This document shows, one piece after another, positions 56,821-64,000 of a DNA stretch of 64,000 nt. The stretch comes from Sphingobacterium sp. B16(2022). GTDB taxonomy: Bacteria; Bacteroidota; Bacteroidia; Sphingobacteriales; Sphingobacteriaceae. A model generated the notes under the pieces. That model did no database searches, was not told the origin of the DNA, and saw only the letters and a program-made list of their open reading frames with translations. The position numbers were made by a program, and so were the translations under genes. Location of the stretch: positions 2,046,001 through 2,110,000 of the forward strand of contig NZ_JAAUVN010000001.1 of NCBI RefSeq assembly GCF_012030425.1, in the 5' to 3' direction. The first letter of the stretch is position 1. Every line of letters begins with the position of its first letter.

Positions 56821-57060
56821 TTATTTTCCTTCAAATATTTGTTTTAATTTTTTAAATAAAAACTCTCCCTTAACATTGATAGCAACAATCTTTCCATCAT
56901 GACCAATCAAATAATTCTGAGGAATTGCTTTGATACCGTATAGCTTTGATGCCTCATTATTGCATTTTATCAAATCCGACACTTCAGATGAAGTTAAAAG
57001 CGATTTATTCTAAAACTCCTCCCTTACAATTAAAGCCAAGTCAGCTAAAGCACTTTTTTA
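56821..57060 (-). pseudogene. Remnant of a TlpA-family thioredoxin-like gene (C-terminal part)
   Basis: Reading the minus strand from about 57009 to the TAA at 56823-56821 gives 62 codons, including SEVSDLIKCNNEASKLYGIK, then AIPQNYLIGHDGKIVAINVK and a short helix ending FEGK. This is the C-terminal third of AhpC/TSA-TlpA thioredoxins (cis-Pro and the DG-I/V turn are visible). An in-frame TAG stands at 57012-57010, and the upstream frame (KSALADLALIVREEF) is closed by another stop. No CxxC half or start codon survives. An intact family member lies at 62306. Confidence 0.75.
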
Positions 57061-57248
57061 AAAGTAACATAGTGTAAACTAAATTCTCAACTTTTCCACT
57101 AATAAACCTATAACAAATAAGAATAATAAATCATAACCATAGGTAATACCCAATAACAAATCACCATTTCTATCAAAATTTTGTGTTCACGACATTTGTA
57201 TCAGTCAAAAACACAAATCAAAACAGGACTAGTAACGAAAGGATAGAG

Positions 57249-58208
57249 ATGGAAATTAAGGACAAAATAGTAGTTATAAGGAATAATCGTATCCGACAAA
57301 TTATATTTGTAACGATAGCTATCACTTGCTGTATACCAGCACTCATCTCACCTCCTATAGCGCTCCTATTAGGGATAGTTATTGCCCAAACAGTTGGGCA
57401 TCCCTATCTCCATCTTAATCAAAAAGCAACGCATATTTTATTACAGGCTTCCGTTGTTGGCTTAGGATTTGGTATGCAAATAGACAAAGCGTTAGAAACA
57501 GGAAAAACAAGTTTTCTATTAACGTTGACCTTCCTCTCATTCACATTAATTTTTGGTTATCTCCTTGGTAAACTTTTGAAAATAGAAAATAAAACATCTT
57601 TCCTAATAGCTGTCGGCACAGCTATTTGTGGTGGAAGCGCAATAGCGGCTATTTCCCCTGTTATTAGAGTACAAGAAAAACAACTTTCTATTGCATTAGG
57701 GACTATATTCACCCTTAATGCTGCAGCACTGTTTATATTTCCTGCAGTTGGAAATGCGCTTGATCTTTCGCAACTTCAATTCGGAATATGGAGTGCTATC
57801 GCTATTCATGACACCAGCTCGGTAGTTGGCGCTGCCAATAAATATGGTCCTGAGGCATTAGCAATAGCAACAACAGCTAAATTAGGTAGAGCATTATGGA
57901 TCATACCTGTTGCTTTTTTAGCAGCTTATTTGTTTAAAACCAATGGTCCAAAAGTAAAAATTCCGTGGTTTATAGGACTTTTTGTAGTAGCCATGTTGGC
58001 AAATAGCTATATACCAAGTATCCATAACTATCAGCATATCTTCACTTGTTTTGCAAAAACAGGTTTAACACTAACACTTTTCCTAATAGGTTGTGGACTA
58101 AGCCGTAAACTCATTATCGAAATGGGGATAAAACCGTTCCTTCAAGGAATAATACTTTGGGTCATCATTTCCCTGCTTTCTTTAGGGACTATACTTTACT
58201 TTTTTTAA
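57249..58208 (+). CDS. YeiH-family (UPF0324) membrane transporter
   Basis: The protein has 319 residues from the ATG at 57249, preceded by AAAGGA; a GTG at 57183 is less likely. It has about 10 TM helices with the family pattern: ILLQASVVGLGFGMQ, GTAICGGSAIAAISPVI and AIHDTSSVVGAANKYG. The family is annotated as putative sulfate exporters, but the substrate is not well established. Often a LysR gene lies beside it; none was found here. Confidence 0.9.
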   Translation: MEIKDKIVVIRNNRIRQIIFVTIAITCCIPALISPPIALLLGIVIAQTVGHPYLHLNQKATHILLQASVVGLGFGMQIDKALETGKTSFLLTLTFLSFTLIFGYLLGKLLKIENKTSFLIAVGTAICGGSAIAAISPVIRVQEKQLSIALGTIFTLNAAALFIFPAVGNALDLSQLQFGIWSAIAIHDTSSVVGAANKYGPEALAIATTAKLGRALWIIPVAFLAAYLFKTNGPKVKIPWFIGLFVVAMLANSYIPSIHNYQHIFTCFAKTGLTLTLFLIGCGLSRKLIIEMGIKPFLQGIILWVIISLLSLGTILYFF

Positions 58209-58665
58209 TTTTTTCCATCATAAATGAAGGGAATAGTAAATCTAAATTTCTTAAAAAGGAACGCAGAAGATTATGTACGGTATAAGCATTGTTCAACTCT
58301 TTTCATTTGTCGAAACAGCCAAACCGATTATTATCGATTGTGCTTTTACCTGCCATTCCATTATTCAGTCAGTCCCTTATACTGCTCAAAATCTCCATTT
58401 ATACACACCGATACTGTACAAATTATTACGTATTATTTCCGCGACATTTAGAAGATAAATAATTGCAAATTTCTATAAATACCATCTTGAGTTTAATAAA
58501 ACTTTTACATCAAAATAATCCGTAAAACAATTTAAAAATAACATGTTAAATTAAAACCATTTACAGATCAATATGTTATATATTTAAAGGATAGCAGTTA
58601 TCATTTATTTAAAGCTATACCAAATCAGTCAACAACGAAAAACATCAATATTTAATTTTAAAGCT
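58209..58665. other. 457-bp region without a supported gene
   Basis: Two overlapping plus-strand ORFs (58224-58451 and 58273-58458) have no family match and compete for the same bases. Both look non-coding. The minus strand shows only short interrupted frames. No terminator after the YeiH-family gene was identified. Confidence 0.5.
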
Positions 58666-58857
58666 ATGAGCAACACTGACTTAGATTCTGTACAAATGCC
58701 AGAGGGTTATCTTGAAAAAGTATACCTTTCGGCGCTAGAAATTGCACGAAGAGAAGGATTTATAGAAGGCGAACGACACCTAAGAGAAGCCTTAACGCAA
58801 TTTCCGGAATACATCGATCAAGTATTAAGGAGACTAAAACAGACTTGCTCCCTATAA
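58666..58857 (+). CDS. Small hypothetical protein upstream of ku (63 aa)
   Basis: A 63-residue protein, strongly helical and charged: MPEGYLEKVYLSALEIARREGF and GERHLREALTQFPEYIDQVLRRL. It has no cysteine pattern or signal. Its coding character looks better than that of the neighbouring spurious ORFs. It starts 60 bp before ku on the same strand and may be co-transcribed. A role with NHEJ is possible but rests only on position. Confidence 0.55.
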   Translation: MSNTDLDSVQMPEGYLEKVYLSALEIARREGFIEGERHLREALTQFPEYIDQVLRRLKQTCSL

Positions 58858-58917
58858 ACTGGAGATAAACTTTTAAAGAATTTAATTCCTAGTTGTAAAC
58901 AGTAAAATTCATTCACT

Positions 58918-59673
58918 ATGCGCGCTATTTGGACGGGAGCTATAGGATTTGGGCTCGTTAATATTCCAGTAAAATTATACAGTGCTACGGAAAGTAGCAG
59001 TCTAGATCTGGATATGCTCGATCGTAAAGACCAAGCTAATATTAAATTTAAAAGAGTAAACGAAAAAACCGGAAAAGAAGTTGTTTGGGAAAACATTGTG
59101 AAAGGATATTTTCTTAAAGATCATTATGTCATCTTAGAAGATGCTGACTTTGAAGAAGCGAGTCCAGAAAAAACAAAGATTATTGGCTTACATGCTTTTG
59201 TACAACTCAACGAAGTTGATAGCATCTATTTTGACACTCCTTATTATCTTGAACCTCAAAAAGGTGGCGAAAAAGCGTATCAATTACTCACAAAAGCACT
59301 TGAAAAGAGTAAAACTGCTGGACTTGGATCATTCGTCATGCGCAATGTTGAACACCTTGCCATAGTCAGACCCTACAAGGGCACATTATTGCTTAATAAG
59401 ATCCGATATGAGCAAGAGATTAGGGCTATTTCTGAGTTAAAGTTACCCACTACAATCAAAATTCAGAAGAATGAAATGGATATGGCTCTTCAACTCATAA
59501 AACAACATAGCAAACCATTTGACATCAGTAAATACAAGAATGAATATACTGAAGATCTGCTAAAAATAATCAAACAAAAAGATAAAGGAAAAAGAGCAAC
59601 AATCAGAAAAATTAGTATAGACAATACGAAGGCCAGCGATCTACTCGCCAAGCTAAAAGCAAGTCTCGCATAA
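58918..59673 (+). CDS. ku: Ku protein (bacterial non-homologous end joining)
   Basis: A 251-residue bacterial Ku core: MRAIWTGAIGFGLVNIPVKLYSAT, FKRVNEKTGKEVVWENIVKGY, DFEEASPEKTK, FDTPYYLEPQKGGEKAYQLL and LELP-like SELKLPT match the family. The C-terminus is a short basic tail. It binds double-strand DNA ends as a homodimer and recruits LigD. No ligD gene lies in the window, so the partner must be elsewhere or absent. Confidence 0.97.
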   Translation: MRAIWTGAIGFGLVNIPVKLYSATESSSLDLDMLDRKDQANIKFKRVNEKTGKEVVWENIVKGYFLKDHYVILEDADFEEASPEKTKIIGLHAFVQLNEVDSIYFDTPYYLEPQKGGEKAYQLLTKALEKSKTAGLGSFVMRNVEHLAIVRPYKGTLLLNKIRYEQEIRAISELKLPTTIKIQKNEMDMALQLIKQHSKPFDISKYKNEYTEDLLKIIKQKDKGKRATIRKISIDNTKASDLLAKLKASLA

Positions 59674-59932
59674 ATGACCATATTTTACGAAAAGAACTTT
59701 TGAATAAAAAATACATGTTATCTCAGCGTAAGAAACGTCTTATCAATAAATCATAATTTCACAAGCATTCTCAATCATCTATAAAAGACAATTTCTAGAA
59801 TTAGGTAAAAAAGACTTATCTTACATCTGTTTATTGTTTGTGAATCAACAGGCCATAATTTTGGATTAAAGATCAAGCATCAAGCATTTTAAATAGATAT
59901 TTTTAGGATTTACCCCAATTGATTTATTAAAC

Positions 59933-60907
59933 ATGATACATCTTGAATCTAGTTTTCATGAGATTACAGATACCATAGGCGGTACACATGACATCTTTAA
60001 AACTCTTTACTTCCCCACGGAAAAAAAAGCCAAAGCAACAATACTCATATTGCACGGCATGCAGGAACATAGTGGACGTTATGATGATTTTGCAAGATTT
60101 CTCGCAACAAACGGCTTTTTAGTAATGACCTATGATCATCTGGGACATGGTCGCTCCGTTAAAAATAAAGATGCATTAGGATTTATACAACGCGAAAACC
60201 CGGGAGTTAGATTAGTAGACGATGGTATTGAGATGGCAAAATTAATTGCAAAACAGTATCCCGATCTACCACATTTTATTATAGGACATTCTATGGGTTC
60301 TTTTATTACCCGTTGTGTTTTACAAGAAATTGGTGATCTATTCCATGGAGCCGTACTCATCGGTACAGGTACAATGGATAAATCCGCTGTTGTAGGAGAA
60401 AGACTACTCGCTTTATTGAACAAAATGTTTCCTAAAACCAGATCAAGTTTTATTAACTATTCATTTGGTGCATTTAATAATAAAAAATTTAAAAATGAAC
60501 CTAACCAAAAAAATAGCAACTGGTTGAGTTTAGCAAAAGAAAACCGTGACCATTTTTTAGCTGATACACTATGTGGAATTCCATTTTCCAACAACGCTTT
60601 TTATGCGACTGCATATGTTGCCAATCGTGGTTCCGGTCCAAACTGGACGGATGGCATTCCAAATCAACTTCCATTTCTATTAGAAAGCGGTAAAGAAGAT
60701 CCTATAGGTAATTTTGGAAAAGGTGTTATTAAGACCGCTGAAGACCTTATGGACCATGGTAATCAGGATGTAAAATACCACCTGCATCCCATGATGCGTC
60801 ATGAACTTCTCAATGAATCGATCAAAGAAAAGGTATATATCGAAATCTTACAATGGCTTGAAAGTAAATTGCCTTTTGAATCGATCTCTGTGACTGAGCA
60901 TCCTTAA
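59933..60907 (+). CDS. Alpha/beta hydrolase, monoglyceride lipase-like (serine aminopeptidase S33 group)
   Basis: A 324-residue protein with an alpha/beta fold: ILHGMQEHSGRYDDFARFLATNGF (oxyanion region), YDHLGHGRS, nucleophile elbow GHSMGSF, acidic residue in LESGKEDPIGN and the catalytic His in MMRHELL. It resembles the lysophospholipase/monoacylglycerol lipase group. It has no signal peptide and is probably cytoplasmic. It is a single gene closed by a hairpin. Confidence 0.9.
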   Translation: MIHLESSFHEITDTIGGTHDIFKTLYFPTEKKAKATILILHGMQEHSGRYDDFARFLATNGFLVMTYDHLGHGRSVKNKDALGFIQRENPGVRLVDDGIEMAKLIAKQYPDLPHFIIGHSMGSFITRCVLQEIGDLFHGAVLIGTGTMDKSAVVGERLLALLNKMFPKTRSSFINYSFGAFNNKKFKNEPNQKNSNWLSLAKENRDHFLADTLCGIPFSNNAFYATAYVANRGSGPNWTDGIPNQLPFLLESGKEDPIGNFGKGVIKTAEDLMDHGNQDVKYHLHPMMRHELLNESIKEKVYIEILQWLESKLPFESISVTEHP

Positions 60908-60914
60908 GTCTCAA

Positions 60915-60948
60915 AAAATAAGGATCGCTATATTTAGCGATCCTTATT
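60915..60948. terminator. Bidirectional terminator between the hydrolase and DUF4476 genes
   Basis: AAATAAGGATCGCTA (60915-60929), TATT loop, exact complement (60934-60948), with A/T flanks on both sides. It lies between convergent genes. Confidence 0.92.
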
Positions 60949-60963
60949 TGATTAGAGCTTTAC

Positions 60964-62031
60964 TTATTTTTGATTTCTCACAAATGCTGTGAATTTATCT
61001 TTGTAATCCAAGAAAGTAAACTCTTCTAACAAGGTTGCATAATTACGTTTATCTATACAATTCGGATACAGCTTTTGTGCTGCAGATAGCTTTCCCTGAT
61101 CCCAACTTAGTTCTTTGAGAATTCTTTTAATCGAAGCAACAGGAAAAGCGACCTTTCCACTTACAGTTCCGAGTACTTTAAGTTTGTCGTCATCAAATCC
61201 ATTCTGTCTCATTGCTTTAATCAGATCATTCAGCTCAACCTCAGTCATTCTCTCCAGATAATCACGATCGACAGGTTGATTTTTTATAAAATCCATCAAT
61301 TTATTTTTACTATCTCCAAAAGCAAGTTGATCAGTTAAGGTCATATAGTTTCTTTTTTCCGGGCAATTAGAATAGGCCATTTTTGCAAAAGCAATCTTAC
61401 CCTCATCCCAAGAAAACTTCTTAAGTACCTCTCTGATTTGATTCACCGAAAATGCAACCTGAGGAGCAGTCATACCAGCTATTTTCAATTTGTCATTATC
61501 GAATCCAGCTTGATCTATCGTTTTCAAAAAAGCATTAAACTCTGCATTCGTCATTTGTTCTCCATAATAATCATCACCACCAGATCCTGGATCAAACTCT
61601 CCCTCAATCATTTGCTTAGGGCGACCGTAAATAAATACATTTGCTGTACGCGAGTCAGGCATATCCTCTTCTGCAGGAAATAAAGCATACAAAGTCAAAC
61701 TACGAGTTCTGTTACTTCTGGAAGCATTAGCCAAATAAGTCAAATCCAAAAAAGAACCTTCTTCATTAACCATTGAAATACCCCTTTTTAAAAGTGTCGA
61801 TTTTTCTCTTCCGACAAAATCAACCTGAATATCGTAGCTATGGTCTTTCATGCGCTCCACTCTGATTTGTTTCGTGGGCCGTTCGTTATACTGAATTCCA
61901 TTGATGTATAAGTAGAATGCTTCCTGATCCGAAAATACAGTTACATTTCCTCCTCGACTACTTCGATTTTGACCGTGAACAAGGCAAAAGCAAAACAAAA
62001 AAACAGCAATTAAATAAGATTTCTTTAACAT
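60964..62031 (-). CDS. Exported protein with two DUF4476 repeats
   Basis: The protein has 355 residues from the ATG at 62031 (signal peptide LIAVFLFCFCLVHGQ); a start at 62067 would add 12 residues before the signal and is rejected. An N-terminal beta-rich domain is followed by two copies of the DUF4476 repeat: MTNAEFNAFLKTIDQAGFDN...NCPEKRNY and MTEVELNDLIKAMRQNGFDD...NCIDKRNY. They are clear internal duplicates. The protein is probably periplasmic or outer-membrane associated. Function unknown. Confidence 0.9.
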   Translation of the reverse strand: MLKKSYLIAVFLFCFCLVHGQNRSSRGGNVTVFSDQEAFYLYINGIQYNERPTKQIRVERMKDHSYDIQVDFVGREKSTLLKRGISMVNEEGSFLDLTYLANASRSNRTRSLTLYALFPAEEDMPDSRTANVFIYGRPKQMIEGEFDPGSGGDDYYGEQMTNAEFNAFLKTIDQAGFDNDKLKIAGMTAPQVAFSVNQIREVLKKFSWDEGKIAFAKMAYSNCPEKRNYMTLTDQLAFGDSKNKLMDFIKNQPVDRDYLERMTEVELNDLIKAMRQNGFDDDKLKVLGTVSGKVAFPVASIKRILKELSWDQGKLSAAQKLYPNCIDKRNYATLLEEFTFLDYKDKFTAFVRNQK

Positions 62032-62305
62032 AAAAAAGGATTGATGGTGTCTATATTCGACAGACATAAATATAAAAGGATTAACGCAAGTAACAATTTA
62101 TTTTAATAGAGATGATTGATTGGCATTCTTATTAAAAATGCTTTATTTAAAAATTTCATTCTTTTAGATCTCTCGTCATCTTTAATAATCAATATATTAT
62201 ACAACTAAATTTCCCCATTAATGAGATATAGTGAAATTTAATCTTTATATTCATTTAGTGATAAGAAATATATCATTATAAACCAATATAAAATCCTATT
62301 AATAT

Positions 62306-63472
62306 ATGACACAAGTAGTCAAAATTATCTTGTTTATTATTTTTTGTCAGGTAACTGCGCAAGCACAAGAAGTGACCATTTATGGAAATGTTTATGGAAA
62401 AAATCCTATTCCAAAATATATTTATCGTTTATATGAAAGTAGCAAATTAGATCAGCAGCAAATCGTAAATGAGCGTTTTAGCTTTACATTAGAAAAAGAA
62501 ATAACGAAAGATATTTCGGGCTCGGAAACTTTTATAGTTTCTGATTCGATTTATAAAGATTTTAATGCATTAAATATAGCTTTTAGCAATGGGGACATTA
62601 ATCCCAATAGAGATTTAATCTCCGTAATTATTGATCGTAAAAATATAAACTGCAGTATCGATAATGACACAAAAATTGTATATGTTAAAAATTCTATTTT
62701 AAATGAGGAGATGCAAAAAATCGTAGCAATAAATAGGGAATTTGGCGATCCGCTATTACAAACTGATAATAGCCGTCAAGAAGAATGGGATCGTAACAAA
62801 CTAGCGCAATATTTAGTTATTTTGAATGATTATCCTCAATCATTGGTATCCTATGAGATGTTATTATCCATGATAGCTAACCCCTCGTTTTACTATATAA
62901 ATTCGGGGCATGTATTCAAAAATCGAGAACAAATTTTAAATACGGTTTTACGCATCGATACTGCTACTATTGGAAGCAAAAAAGCAACCTTGCTCTATGA
63001 TGCCTATGACAACATGATTTTAACCTATAGCGATAAGAAAAACGCTCTATTTCCTTTAATCAAATTAACATCTCAAAATAATAAGGTTAAAAGTCTAAAA
63101 GAAGTTAGTGGTAATTCTAACTATCTAGTTATCGATTTTTGGCACACTGCATGTGGCCCTTGTAGACAGCAACATCCCGAATTCTCAAGAATATCAAAAG
63201 CATATGCAGATCAAAGTGAATTAAAGTTTATAAGCATATCGATGGACAGTAAAATGCAGGATTGGAGATCATATTTACAAAACCACAATTTTAACTTTAT
63301 CAATTATTGGTTAGATTCAAAGCAATACCCGGCTTTCCAAGTTGAAGCCGGCATAGTGTCATACCCTCGTTATATTCTAGTCGATATGAGAACCAATCGG
63401 ATTGTAAATGGTAATATCAAAATAGAACATCTAACAACAGTATTAGAAAATCTACTTAAAGAAAACTCATAA
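62306..63472 (+). CDS. TlpA-family thiol-disulfide protein
   Basis: A 388-residue protein. Signal peptide (VVKIILFIIFCQVTAQAQ), an N-terminal DUF4369-like region, and a C-terminal thioredoxin domain with FWHTACGPCRQQHPEF (C283 and C286, CGPC motif), SISMDS and cis-Pro in VSYPRYILVD. It is likely an exported, membrane- or periplasm-located disulfide oxidoreductase. It is monocistronic. The decayed relative at 56821 suggests this family has been duplicated and lost locally. Confidence 0.9.
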   Translation: MTQVVKIILFIIFCQVTAQAQEVTIYGNVYGKNPIPKYIYRLYESSKLDQQQIVNERFSFTLEKEITKDISGSETFIVSDSIYKDFNALNIAFSNGDINPNRDLISVIIDRKNINCSIDNDTKIVYVKNSILNEEMQKIVAINREFGDPLLQTDNSRQEEWDRNKLAQYLVILNDYPQSLVSYEMLLSMIANPSFYYINSGHVFKNREQILNTVLRIDTATIGSKKATLLYDAYDNMILTYSDKKNALFPLIKLTSQNNKVKSLKEVSGNSNYLVIDFWHTACGPCRQQHPEFSRISKAYADQSELKFISISMDSKMQDWRSYLQNHNFNFINYWLDSKQYPAFQVEAGIVSYPRYILVDMRTNRIVNGNIKIEHLTTVLENLLKENS

Positions 63473-63537
63473 ACATTTCAAAATACTAATCAGTCATGGT
63501 CAAGAGCTATTAAAAAAATGCTTCCATGTTTTTTATA

Positions 63538-63581
63538 ATTTCATTTTTAATGAAATAAAACACTTTGTTTCATTATATTTG
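63538..63581 (+). promoter_or_regulatory. satD promoter region with palindrome
   Basis: TATATTTG (63574-63581) matches TAnnTTTG. ATTTCAT (63538-63544), 5 nt, ATGAAAT (63550-63556) form an inverted repeat over the -33 region, and a third TTTCAT lies at 63569-63574. Confidence 0.45.
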
Positions 63582-63607
63582 ACATAAAGTAATAAAAATC
63601 ATTTATC

Positions 63608-64000
63608 ATGAAACACTTTATATTGATGAGCGATGTGATTGGAAGCGGTCAAAAAAATCAAGCATTGTTGATGCAAAACTTTAAAGAAACAGTAAGCAAA
63701 ATCAATCATGATTATGAAAACAGTCTATTATCTCCGCTTACCATCACACTTGGCGATGAATTTCAGGGACTAACAAAGGATTTAGAAACAGCATTAAATA
63801 TCATTATCGCACTAGAAGAAGAAATTATCATACAAGGGTTTGATTTTCAATTACGCTACGTGCTTATTTACGGTGATATTGAAACCAACATTAATAAGAG
63901 AATCGCCTATGAAATGTTAGGTGAAGGATTACGCGATGCACGATACAAACTCAACAGTATGAAGACCAATTCTCAAAGATTTTACATACAGATCGGAGAT
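63608..64000 (+). CDS. SatD family protein, 3' end outside the window
   Basis: There are 131 codons from the ATG at 63608 with no stop before the right edge. The visible part, MKHFILMSDVIGSGQ, followed by LSPLTITLGDEFQGLTKDLETAL and LRYVLIYGDIETNINKR, matches the SatD family (first described in Streptococcus acid tolerance). The pattern of an Asp in the first strand and a GDEFQG motif suggests a nucleotide-cyclase-like fold. Its function is unsettled. A downstream partner gene is cut off. Confidence 0.8.
   Translation, partial: MKHFILMSDVIGSGQKNQALLMQNFKETVSKINHDYENSLLSPLTITLGDEFQGLTKDLETALNIIIALEEEIIIQGFDFQLRYVLIYGDIETNINKRIAYEMLGEGLRDARYKLNSMKTNSQRFYIQIGD

Larger units (their letters stand above)
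56403..57248. other. 846-bp region with a decayed gene and otherwise no coding sequence
   Basis: Bases 56403-56762 and 57061-57248 hold no supported gene. A TlpA-like remnant and its terminator occupy 56769-57060 (minus strand). The leader of the YeiH-family gene ends here with AAAGGA 7 nt before its ATG. Confidence 0.6.

Noticed and set aside
58224..58458. Two overlapping plus-strand ORFs after the YeiH-family gene
   Set aside because: They occupy the same bases in different frames, match no family and have poor codon character. Neither is convincing.

Overview
The window is about 64 kb of AT-rich chromosome from a member of the Bacteroidota, most likely a Sphingobacterium-like member of the Sphingobacteriaceae. 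This is inferred from the gene families: DUF3857, DUF4476, DUF4836-like and DUF4954 proteins, OMP beta-barrel/CarboxypepD-like receptors, monomeric isocitrate dehydrogenase and a TlpA-type thioredoxin. It also rests on several matches to the Bacteroidota promoter (TTG, about 19-20 nt, TAnnTTTG) and on the general absence of Shine-Dalgarno (SD) sequences. No phage, insertion sequence, CRISPR array or rRNA operon was seen. One tRNA (Met, CAT) is present.

Layout. 1-2.2 kb: a TPR sensor kinase (cut by the left edge) and its LuxR-type regulator. 2.4-6.4 kb: a three-gene envelope operon (lipoprotein, DUF4836-like protein, and a divergent paralogue). 6.6-12 kb: MepB-like protein, monomeric icd, two oxidoreductases and small unknown proteins. 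12.1-16 kb: two coupled DUF3857/transglutaminase-like proteins, one with and one without catalytic residues. 16.2-20.3 kb: glmS with a DUF4954 protein. 20.4-26.7 kb: tetR-tolC-acrA-acrB-like efflux operon with a candidate operator. 26.8-30.5 kb: a Nudix-fold regulator divergent from a pfkA - sugar kinase - gapA operon, with two palindromes between them.

30.6-38.3 kb holds a complete non-phosphorylating L-fucose pathway: permease, mutarotase, dehydrogenase, lactonase, a UxaA-type dehydratase, a second dehydrogenase and an FAH-type hydrolase, with a divergent AraC regulator. Its expected products are pyruvate and L-lactate. 38.3-42.1 kb: a quinone-oxidoreductase-like enzyme coupled to an outer-membrane barrel protein. 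42.2-46.6 kb: ferritin, a small Cys protein, hpf, xer recombinase, rpsU, a HAD hydrolase, tRNA-Met and CsbD. Here rpsU, hpf and csbD carry strong SD sequences that most neighbouring genes lack.

47-50.8 kb: a GT4 glycosyltransferase with a helical C-terminal domain, converging on a GH130-family protein. A short palindrome recurs upstream of both. 51-55 kb: a cluster that looks like D-serine (or D-hydroxy amino acid) use: M19 dipeptidase, H-x-C-type fold-III PLP enzyme, RidA and a GntP-family permease. 55.3-64 kb: an unusual membrane protein, a decayed TlpA gene with its terminator still present, YeiH-family transporter, Ku, an alpha/beta hydrolase, a DUF4476 protein, a TlpA thioredoxin and the start of a SatD-family gene cut by the right edge.

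All assignments come from reading the sequence and from recalled family motifs. No database search was run.
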